In this document: positions 11,131 to 21,700 of the stretch, in pieces
Position numbering within the stretch: position 1 is the first letter of the stretch
Layout: each line of letters begins with the position of its first letter
Assembly (NCBI GenBank): GCA_037954665.1
Contig: JBBMOL010000424.1
Coordinates: 246,339-310,338, forward strand
Origin: Laguncularia racemosa
Taxonomy: Eukaryota; Streptophyta; Magnoliopsida; Myrtales; Combretaceae
Reading direction: 5' to 3'
DNA: 64,000 nt
Position numbers and translations under genes: made by a program
Notes under the pieces: generated by a model
Databases searched by the model: none
Seen by the model: the letters and a program-made list of their open reading frames with translations, nothing else
What the model was told of the DNA's origin: nothing

Positions 11131-12650
11131 TGTAGATATACCATTTTTGCCCATTTTTATTATTTTATTTTATAATATAATAATATGATTTTTTTTTTTT
11201 TTGCATAATGGTTGAGGCACAAGCTAACGACTTGTTGGAAAGCTCACATTTGAAAAGCTACAACGTCCTAAGTTCGAATCCCAACGGACGCAACGCGAGA
11301 TATCCGCAATTTTTTTCTAACAAAAGGGAATAAATACAATTTGAATACTATTAGGTTGAGGCATAGGCCAATGGCTTATTGGAAAACACACGCACAAAAG
11401 AACCCATAATCCCAAGTTTGACTCCCAGCAGGCGTAACTAGTTTCCAAAATTTTTTCCCTTCCTCCTTGGCCATATGGTTGCATGAATTAAGTTCCAGCT
11501 GACCATGCCTTAATTCAAGCTCCTCATCAATTTTCGAAGCTTTTATGGGATCATTGTAGCAAAAGAATGATGAAATAACATAGATTTGACCATCAATTAC
11601 ACAAAATAATGAGTAAAAACGGTCAAAATCCTTGTGCATTTAATCTTCAAATTAACATCCATGGAAGTTTTCCGAATTTGAACGAAGCTAGAATAGTATA
11701 AATAGAGGGTTGAGGATCCATTCTCAACATCAAATATCACTCGAAAACACTCATTCAATCACTAATTCGAGCTTTCTCTCTCTAAACTCTTCGTTTCTCT
11801 CTCTACCACTCTCTGTTTTTCTCTCTAAACTCTTGGTCTTCTCTCTCTAAGCTCACTGGAAGTCTTTACTCTCCTCCACCACGAAGAGCCAAAGTTCCAT
11901 TTGGGTTCAAGCTTTTTGGAAATATCTTCCTCCTCGCCGGTGAAGCTCATTAGAAATATCTTCCTCCTCCTCGCTGATGTTGACTTCTAGGTACGTTTTT
12001 TATTATTATTATTTTTACATTCTAGATTTTTTTTAGATATATATAGATTTTGTACTTATTTACTTATTTATAAATTTTTATTTCCCTTTTTATTTAAAAA
12101 TATATAGAAAAAGAAAAAAAATTATTATTATTTTTAGATACTCTAAAAAATTATTTTTACTTATTATAAAAAAAATATACATATATGTAATAAATAAATA
12201 AATTACAAGTTTTTTTTTACACTTTAGATTTTTTTTTAAATTATTATAAAATAAATAATTTTTTTTTATGAACTACTATCAGTCTGACATTGAATAGTAG
12301 GTATGTAGATACCTACAGGACAACCTCAAATAATAATTTTTTTAGTTAAACATTTTTTAATAAAGTTTAATTTTAGAAGGTTAAAGTGGTAATAGTAAGG
12401 TTTTAATAGGATAGCTTCCAACTCCAAATTTCTGGTTTATTTAAAACATTCTACGTAGACTGGTAGCTAAATTAAGACTAGTCTTAATTTAATAGTTTTC
12501 CCGATCTCGATCGGATAGCGACTCCTTTTTATCCAAGTTAGATAAAAAAAATAAAATTTTTCCTAATTTTAATCGATGATTTACACTAAATGGGTATTAG
12601 GTTTAGTGTAAATCAAATTAGGAAAAATAAATTAAAATTTAGGCTTGACA
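11131..12650 (+). repeat. 3' LTR of the Tat-like element, full length
   Basis: 1520 bp, TGTAGATATACC to AGGCTTGACA. It retains the central promoter segment lost from the 5' LTR. A TCTCTC-rich stretch at about 11770-11860 follows the TATA box and would be the transcribed leader. Confidence 0.85.
11697..11704 (+). promoter_or_regulatory. LTR TATA box
   Basis: TATAAATA followed by GAGGGTTGAGG, in the middle of the 3' LTR where the U3/R boundary is expected. Confidence 0.6.
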
Positions 12651-12689
12651 TAAGTATCATTACCTTTTTCAGGTTTGGAAGGATATTTA

Positions 12690-13305
12690 GAATAAAGAAT
12701 CATAATTCTTTAGAATCAACGATTTAACTTTCAAGAAAAAATGCGATTCTACATTTGAGGGGGTGAAATTGTGATTTTATCCCCCCTCATCAACAATAAT
12801 TATCCAAATAACCTTTGTAATTTATTAATAAATTTTTATTACATTTACTAATTAAGAACAATTTTGATAAATATTTCTATATGCCGTTCCATTCCATATT
12901 ATTCCTTGAACATTTTGAAATATAGGAATGGATTTGACATTCTATTACTGATTTCATTCCATTCCATTCTAAATAATTTATGTATACCAAATGTGACATT
13001 AGCGGTTGGAATAGCAATTCCTAGGAATCGATAATTTTAGCTTCGTAAGGAAATTAAATTCAATACTTCCATTAAGGGACGGAATCATGATTTCAATTTA
13101 CTCTCATTAATAATAACTATTTAAATGACATTTTAACCTTATCAATATATATTTATTACATTTACTAATTAAGGGTATTTTTTATAAATGTCATTCTATT
13201 TTGTGAACATTTTTAAATACAAAAAATAAACTTGACATTCCATTGCCAATTCCATTTTATTTTATTCCAAATCATTCATACATACTAAATGTGACATAAT
13301 GTTTT
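12690..13305. repeat. Tandem pair of a ~300-bp AT-rich unit
   Basis: Copy A (about 12690-13005) and copy B (about 13010-13305) share the order ATCATAATT/ATCATGATT, ATTACATTTACTAATTAAG, CTTGACATTCxATTxCxxATT, CCATTCTAAATAATT/TTCCAAATCATT and TACCAAATGTGACAT/TACTAAATGTGACAT. No coding potential. May be two side-by-side copies of a small DNA transposon, or a local duplication. Confidence 0.65.
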
Positions 13306-15611
13306 ATCTCCATTCTTGAATAAGCATATCAAGTTTGGAATTATGTTTATTATTGGTTTGTCTCTCCAATTTAATATTGAATTGTTGATCTCAATTCATG
13401 ACTTCCAATAAGTAAACAACCATTTTGCTTAAGTGTATTTGTAACATCTCAATGCAACTATTTTATTATATAATTAAGATGTGGATTTATATTTCCATAA
13501 AATGTCCCAAATGAATCTAACAATTCTATGTATTTCTTGGCACAAACATAAGGTTTGTCCATGGCAAATGGTTAACGATAGTTGCAATAGCATTGTGTTG
13601 AAGTGTTAAATACAAACAGTTAATAAATAGAAAATAATGGATATATTGAAATAATTGTTGTCACCTGTTCTTAGCCATTAGATTTTGCTAATAATTCTAT
13701 AATTTCATGCATTATTAATACTTTTACAATAGCACTTGTGATGACCATAATATTTTCATCTAACTATGCTTTTAAGTTTCTTCATTACTTTTTAAAGACT
13801 ATGATGAGGTTCCTTTACTATTAGATTTTTATTGTTTACACATGCAATTATAATGAGGGCATAATTTTTTCAAGAAGGTCTTTGGTGGATTTAAAAAAAT
13901 TTTCTTTTAATGTTTTAAAAGAAAAAAAGTAAAAATGTTTTTTATTACACAAAAAATGCATTTAATTATACCTTTCTTTACATTAAAAGGAATGGGAAAA
14001 AAAAATCACAATAGGAACCATTGTAACCTGATTATTGCATGTATTTTATAGTGGTAATTTATGTTCGGAGAAATTGGTAAGTATCTTATAATGACCAAAA
14101 AAAAAAAGAAGGAAATTTTGAAGAAGATGAATGATTGCGAAAATTACACTATTACTTGTGCAAGGGCTAGAGATCTGTGGTTAGAATAATTTCTTAAAAT
14201 TATAAAAAAGAAGATATAATAGGAGGAAACATATGAAATGACAAAATGCAAGTTGATATATACACAGATACTAAAATTTATGTTAACATATTGATTAAAA
14301 TCTTTTTCTTTTTTTTTAATGATTTTAATCGGCTATTTGAATTCAACGCTCTTAAAAAAATATTTCCATTCAAGAAATTTATCTATCCTCCAAGTGAATA
14401 CTTAATGAATATAATTATTTGTATATGTTTCTTAAAGACAATCCATATAATTTTTTTACTTTTATATTAGCATTTCTACCATTTTCTAGGCTTTTCTTAT
14501 ATTTTGTTATGAGATAAAAGTATATAGTCTTGCAAGGAGTCCAAGAGATTAAGAAATTACATTATTTGTTTTAGTTGTACCATCACATTTTTATTAAGTA
14601 TTGGTGTGGTGCTTTTTTGCATATCTAAATTTATTATGTGAGTCTTTAGGTAATATGATTTGCTTTTTTCATATTTATGTCTTAGTTTTAATTACGAATT
14701 TTTATTACTCATTTACTTTTACTAATTGTACAATGCTGTTCTAATTATTATAATAATAATTGAAATGGTCTTATACAATTAGTAATAGTAATTTTTTCTA
14801 TTTATACATAACATCATTTCAGTTAATGAGAGGCAAGTGCATGTCTTCTTTATAAACTAACATGATTGGAATTAAATAATCAAATCTTTTATTAAATATA
14901 TTAGAGCACGTTTTCTTATGTATTGAATTAACTTTTTTTTTTCCAATTTTATATTTAGACAAATCTATTATAGTATATAACTTCGAAAGAAAAGACATGT
15001 TCTTTTACATGTTTTTTGCGTAGTTGTGATTTTTATATAATTTGATATAAAACAACATAGTCAAAGCCTTATAGTTTAGTTGGCATAAATAATATTCTTC
15101 ATCTACAATAGAACAAGTTTAACGACTTTTTGCTGAAAATGATAATATATAATTTCAAAACATTTTTTTATCATTGTACCTTTTTGGATATTTCTTACCC
15201 ATTAATGGTATAAAAAATTGAATCACAAGTTTAATATAGAAAATATCATATCATTTCTTAGTTAAGCAATATTTACCATTATTGTGTTATAATTGATGTT
15301 GTGCTTTGCTCTTGTTAGTGGTGTCACTATTAGTCTATTTAATCTATGATATTGTCAACATATTGTTCATTTTATGCCTTTTAAACAGATCATTAATTAT
15401 AAAGCCAATTATATAGCAAGAAGTATAATATTCTTTAAGAATATTCTCCTAAATATTATAGAGATTGAAAAAAAATTACAATTATGCTTATATTAATTTT
15501 TTTCCCGAAACATTTTTAAGCTTATAATATTAATTGTTATTTCCAGGCATTCCCATATACTCAGTTTCTATTTATTTGCAGAACTGTACACAGAAGTAAA
15601 GCAAAAAGTCC
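13306..15611. other. AT-rich intergenic sequence upstream of NOP14
   Basis: No recognisable protein, RNA gene or repeat pair. The short ORF at 14246-14470 is low-complexity AT-derived coding and not credible. Confidence 0.5.
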
Positions 15612-15641
15612 AGCCCATTTTCTTTTTTAAAACCAGGCCCA
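15612..15641 (-). promoter_or_regulatory. Two site II-type (TGGGCY) boxes in the NOP14 promoter
   Basis: AGCCCA at 15612-15617 and GGCCCA at 15636-15641 are TGGGCT and TGGGCC on the minus strand, 118-147 bases before the start codon. TGGGCY elements are bound by TCP factors and are enriched in promoters of plant ribosomal-protein and ribosome-biogenesis genes, which fits NOP14. Function here is inferred from position and sequence only. Confidence 0.5.
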
Positions 15642-15758
15642 TTAATTAAACCCGACCCGAATTTCAAACTCTGCCCTTTTTTTCATCCGTTCTTCATCAA
15701 TTGGAACCGACTCCTTCTAAAGAGCAGAACCTCCGCTTTGGCTACACCGACTTTCGCC

Positions 15759-18700
15759 ATGGCGAAGAAGTCCCTCCTTAGCAGCAACAATGCGAAGAAG
15801 AAAAAGAAAAATTGTAAGAACAAGATGGAGCCGATTTCTGTGGCAATGAAGAATAAAGCTCCAAAGCCCAATCCTTTCGAATCCATCTGGTCTCGTCGTA
15901 AGTTCGATGTTTTGGGTAAAAAACGCAAAGGCGAAGAGCGACGAATCGGTCTTGCGCGTTCCCGCGCCATCGATAAGGTTATTCATACCCCCATCTCTGT
16001 GTGTGTGTGTGTATTGGTTGGTTCGATTAGTGATAAAAAGATTGGAGTGATTGTGAGAGATTTGCTAGTTTCTTGAAGGATTAGTTGATTTCATGCTGAT
16101 TAAGCTGAGTTCAGTATGTATGCTACGAGCCTTGTGTTTTGGTGTGTTGAGAAATTTTACTGAATAATGATTGGTTTAGCTCAAAGAGAAAGAACGAACT
16201 AGAGCACGATTTTTTTAGCTTGCCGATTTGTATATTGATGGAATGGCGAAATTGTTATTGTGCATCAGTTTTAATTATTTGTGAACGTTAAGGAACTATT
16301 GTATGGATGTATAGCGTTTTATTAATAGATAAAGTTTACTTAATATTGAGAGAGAATATGGAGATTGATTTTTTGAATTTTATCTCTACGTCTTCATTTG
16401 ATATTTGGATGTGCAGCGGAAGAAAACGCTATTGAAGGAGTATGAGCAGAGTGGAAAGGCTTCAGTTTTTCTGGATAAGCGTATTGGGGAGAACAATGAA
16501 GGGATGGAGGAGTTCCAAAAAGCTATTTTGAGGTCACAACGTGAGTATAAGGTAAGTGCTCAGATTGGTAATTGAAAACGAAAAGAAAAAAAACAAAAAC
16601 CTTGGTAAGAAATGCAATGGAATTATTGCGTTGTTGTGGTAGGTTCATCTTTTAGGTTGTATAAATACAGGAGTGTCATTCCTGTTCTTAATTGTGCAGA
16701 GCTTATTCGATTTATCATCTCTCCCATTTACCTGGCCACTTAGATGTTTATCTTCCTTAAGGCATACTGCAGATTAATTAATGCATTACCTTTGAACACA
16801 CTTCTTTTTCATCTCTGCAATAAAATTGGGATACTTGCTTTCTGTAGGAAAAACGTAGGACCCCTCTTCATCACCTGCATTTTATTTTCTTTTGGTTATT
16901 CATTACCTGCATGTTGTTGCATCACTTGTTTCTGAATTTGTGTGGCTTTTGCAGTTGAAGCAGAATAAAAAAAGCAAATATAACTTATCTGATGGAGAAG
17001 AAGAAGAAGATTTTGAACGAGGAGAAGGCTTATTTGGTGAAAGGGATGATTTTGAAGATGAAGTGATGCCAGATGATGATGATGCTAATGCTGATGAAGT
17101 TCATAAATCCCAGAGTATGTTGTGAATTTGCAATCTTTTGCTATTATCTGCTTGCCAATGACATGAATATTCATTGTTGTCTGAGTTGTCTTGTTTCTTT
17201 CCATCATGTTGGTCTTGCCCTAAATGATTGAGATTGCGCTTAAGTACTTAGTAGAATGAAGAGTGCAGCTCTTGTGCATGTGACTAAAGATGTAGCAGAA
17301 CGTGACTAACTGCTTCTTATTGAGTGAGGAATTGAAGGAACCTCAAGCATAATATTTTACAGAAATCTGTCTACAGCTGGATGAGCTTAGTTTCATTAAT
17401 GATTTTTGTAGTGACAATTGATAATAAATTAGAGATAGGTGTGAAATATTTCAAGTGGCATCTCATGTACTTACAGTTTTCTTCAATGGACCAATTGATG
17501 TCATTGCTATGCATATTATTCTAAAATTGCATGTGATCGTAAAACTGATATTGGGTATGATGGGGTTCTGTACCTCAAGCATAATATTTTACAAAAATCT
17601 GTCCGAAGGTGGATGAGCTTGGTTTCGTTAATCGCTTTAATAGTGACAACTGATGATAAGTTGGAGATAGATGTGGAATATTTCAAGTGACATTTCATGT
17701 ATTTACAGTTTTCTTCAATGGGCCAATCGGATTGCGTGTGATCTAAAACTGATACATCGAGAATGATGGGGGTCTGAACTGTCTTAAGTTTCTTTAGGTT
17801 GATATGACTTATGAGGAGTAGCAGAAATTATAGAAAGAAAAAAAGGTGTATTAGAAATGAAAAACCATTTGAAACTGCTATAACTTTGAACTTTTGACAG
17901 TATTGGGGTCACATATCTTCTTCTTCTTCTTTCCCCTGATTGAAAACAGGGCAATAGGTGCTTTCATTTGAATCATGTTGGTTCCATGTTTCAGTGGCTA
18001 TGTGCAGAAATTCTTTGGATAATTTCCTACATTCTTTGATGGCACAGCCATTGGTTATCTCAATTCTGATTGATATGGTAGTCTCTTGGAGATTGTAGTT
18101 CATCTGCTTACAATTGAAAATGGATTCGCAGGGTTTGCAGACTTTGGGCAATTCTTATTGAAATGATTTCGGGCTCTTCCCTTAATTCTTGGTTTCCAAT
18201 CATTTTTATGGGAATATCATGGATTTGTCTTCCTTTGTGCAGGCAAGACAACTATATTAAAGCAGCTTGGTGGTGATAATACACAGAACTCAGTAGAAAC
18301 AGATGCAACATCAGGGCAGGAAAATGTGAGCTCCTTTCTAGCTATATTACCTGGTTATTGATATCAATAGTTTGAGTATTCAAAATTGTACGAGAAAAAT
18401 GAGACTAAGAGAATGTGGTATCATCTCTACTGAATTGCGGTACCAGAATTGCCCATAAAAACATTAACAGTTCATGTTATAACCTACTGAGTTGAGTTTG
18501 CTAGATGAGAACAGAAATTCCACATTGTGTCCCTTGCAAATCGCTTTTTTTGTCTGTTAGATTTGAGTTTTTGTTGAAGCATGGTATCTTTCACTAATGG
18601 TACTCAACTGCAGAAGCACAAGTCGAAGAAAGAAGTAATGGAAGAGATCATATTTAAGAGCAAACTATTCAAGGTGCTGCTTCTTCTTTATTGCTGATTT

Positions 18701-21700
18701 ATTATTCTAGCATTTCATCTGTCTTTCAATATATTGTTACTTCATTCGTTTTGGCCAGGCCCAAAAAGCAAAAGATAAGGAGGAGAATGTGCAGTTGATG
18801 GAGGAGCTGGACAAGAATTTTACATCTTTAGTTCAGTCTGAGGCTTTACGTTCTCTGACTGAACCAGGGAAAATGAATGCACTAGGATCACTGGTGCATA
18901 AAAATATCCCCAATGAGCATCCAAAGAAGAGCGAATTATCTGCTCTGCAAAAAGGAGAAACTTCTAGCCAGGTTTGTTTAGGATAGTACTTGATCCATTG
19001 CTGTAAATTGCATATTACGTAATTCTTAGATTAACAGTGTAAGTCTTTAATTAGTATCTTCTGTTGAATTGGTCATCTTGGCATGGTACTTTAATTGCAC
19101 TTGATAGTTGATACTATTCCCATGGTTGACAAGATTCTAAGTCTAAAAATGATGAATCGGTGGAAACTGTTTACTGGATTAGGTTATTGGATTTGCTCTA
19201 GTTATGAGCTAAGTTGTAGAATGTCATTCTTCTTGCAGGAAAAACCTGACACCTATGACAAACTTGTCAAGGAAATGTCATTAGATATGCGCGCTCGTCC
19301 ATCAGATCGGTTAAAAACACCAGAAGAGATTGCTCAGGAAGAGAGAGAGCGTTTGGAGCGACTGGAGGTATATTTTTGTGGTTGTTTTCCATTCAATTCA
19401 TTTACCTTGGCTTTAAACATATAACTCATATCATCCTGCTTATTCAGTGTATATGCTACATCCATCTGGTAATCTATTTCTCATTCTAGGATTATGGGGT
19501 CTCAAATGTGGTGGCTGGTGGGTAGTCCAATGTGCTAGCCAATGATGCTTTTAGGCACCTTGTATAAATTATGATTATATGTCTAGTCATCATTTGCGAG
19601 AGTGAAGCATAAGACAATGACTCATCAATGCTTTCCCTTTCTATAAAGAAGTTTTTGACAGTGATGATAATTGGTAACTGGCCCGAGGCTTTTAAGATTA
19701 GCATGTTGCGAGGCCTTGACCCTACCTTTTGGAGGCAAATTAACATAGCATAGTTGTGCTTTCTCAATTGGTGATACAAAGATACTAGCTATCATTTACT
19801 GTGAAGAAATGATTCTCAATAGCCATGATGTGGTCATGCTAAAAAGATATTTTTATGCAGCTAAAACAACTGTTAACTGTTCTTTTGGACAGTTTTTATG
19901 TAGCATGCAGTCTTCTGTTTTGTTTAGTTGAATCTTTTCTTCTCATTAACTTGTACAATGCTCCTTTTTTCAAGGAGGAACGTCAGAAAAGAATGCATGC
20001 TAGTGATGATCAAAGTGATGATGATGAAGAGCCACCAGCACAACAATATGGATCTATTTCTGGAGACGACCTTGGTGATTCCTTCTCAGTTGAAGAAATG
20101 CAGACTAGAAGGGGCTGGGTTGATGAGATTCTTGAAAGACAGGATGCAGATAGCTCAGAAGATGGAGAGGGGGATTCTTCTGAAGAGCTGGAAAGCACTG
20201 AAGAGGATGGTGATGAAGATGGATCGGAAGAGGAAGCTGATGAAAACAAAAAGATTAATTCTTTAAAGGACTGGGAGCAAAGCGATGATGATAAGCTTGA
20301 TACAGATCTAGAATCAGGAGAGGATGAAGCAGATGCTGATGAGGAGGAGGAGGAGGAGGAAGGAGAAGAACAAAATGTTGGTTTTGATGTTATTGGTGAT
20401 GATGAGCAAGAAATTCAATTAGTGGAGAGGAAGAAGGTGAAGGATAAGAATAGGGATGCTTGTGAAAATAAGAAGAAAACAGCAAATCTGTCTGAGTCGT
20501 CAAAGCCTAGTTCAGATGTTGCACAGGGTAAAGCACGGGTGAAGAGTCTCCCTTGTTTGATTGATGCTCCAAAGACCTTGGAAGAACTAAATAGTTTACT
20601 GAAGGGCCATTCCAACAATGATATCTTAATATTAATTAATCGAATTCGGGCGAGCAATGCAATTGCACTTGCTGCAGAAAATCGAAAGAAGATGCAGGCA
20701 TGTATATTTTTACCCTTTACAGTCATCTCTGTAATATTTGTGCATAATGGGCATGTGCATCTAATGTTGTACTTTATCTATTGTTACAATTTTCGAAAGT
20801 CAACCTATAGATGCCATCACAACTTACCCTCTTGATGAGTGCAATTTTAAACCTTTACTGGCATTTCAATCTTAATTTTTTCAGCTTTATTTCTATGAAA
20901 TGATGGGATGGGAACATGGTTAAGCATTTTGTAACTTAGATAATTAGAGAGTTTCTATGAAAAGGAGAATTGTTTCCTGAAAATTTATGACTAGTTTTGC
21001 TTGTGGGTATCTATGATTGGGACATCAGTGAGCGAGAGACTATTCAGGTGAATCTTTCTTGATCTCTCTCTATTGTTTTTTTCTTTTCAATGAATACAGA
21101 TTCTGTTCTTTGCAGGTATTTTATGGCATTTTATTGCAGTACTTTGCTGTCTTAGCAAATCAAAAGCCACTGAACCATGAGTTGTTGAATATGTTGGTAA
21201 AGCCTTTGATTGAGATGAGCTCAGAGATTCCGTATTTTGCTGCAATTTGTGCTCGACAAAGAATCTTGTGTACTCGATCATTATTCTGTGAAGCTATAAA
21301 AAACACCGGTAGTTATAGAAGCAAGCTATCATACTGTTGTTCCATTTCTGGCTTACTTTGAGTTTCTAAGTGTGCTCTTTAACAGGAGCAATAATTGATC
21401 TTTTCTCTCATCCATTGAGCAGATATCAGCAGTTGGCCTTCTCTCAAGACGCTGTTCCTGTTGAGACTATGGTCTCTCATATTTCCATGCTCTGATTTCC
21501 GGCATGTTGTGATGACACCAGCAATTTTGTTGATGTGTGAATACTTGATGCGCTGTCCTATCTCTTCTGGCCATGATATTGCTATTGGCTCATTCTTATG
21601 CTCCATTATTCTATCAGTGAGTTGTCTCAGTCTTTTTCTCTCATGCTTTTCTTTTGCTGCCCCAATTACATATCCATTTTATCTGGCAAGAGATAGGGAT

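Larger units (their letters stand above)
5984..12650 (+). mobile_element. Tat-like Ty3/gypsy LTR retrotransposon, non-autonomous
   Basis: A full insertion. Two related LTRs (5984-7008 and 11131-12650) both start TGTAGA and end in CA, and are flanked by identical 5-bp duplications TAAGT (5979-5983 and 12651-12655). A tRNA-primed start (TGGTGACTCC at 7012) follows the 5' LTR and a purine tract (AAAGAGGGG) precedes the 3' LTR. The roughly 4.1-kb interior has only gag remnants and no recognisable protease, reverse transcriptase or integrase, so it would need proteins from a relative. The gag zinc-knuckle block at 8639-8758 and the tandem array near the 3' end point to the Tat lineage (Ogre/Retand relatives). 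The lineage is an inference; the insertion boundaries are seen directly. Confidence 0.88.

Noticed and set aside
15683..15986. Two minus-strand ORFs of about 90 codons
   Set aside because: Antisense of NOP14 exon 1 with no family match; exon 1 encodes a conserved NOP14 block.
20010..20249. Ser-rich minus-strand ORF
   Set aside because: Antisense of the Asp/Glu-rich region of NOP14 exon 8.
21386..21422. Alternative exon 10 acceptor after AACAG at 21385
   Set aside because: Splicing there runs into a stop at 21492-21494 in the joined frame; the acceptor at 21422 restores the conserved WPSLKTLFLLRLWS frame.
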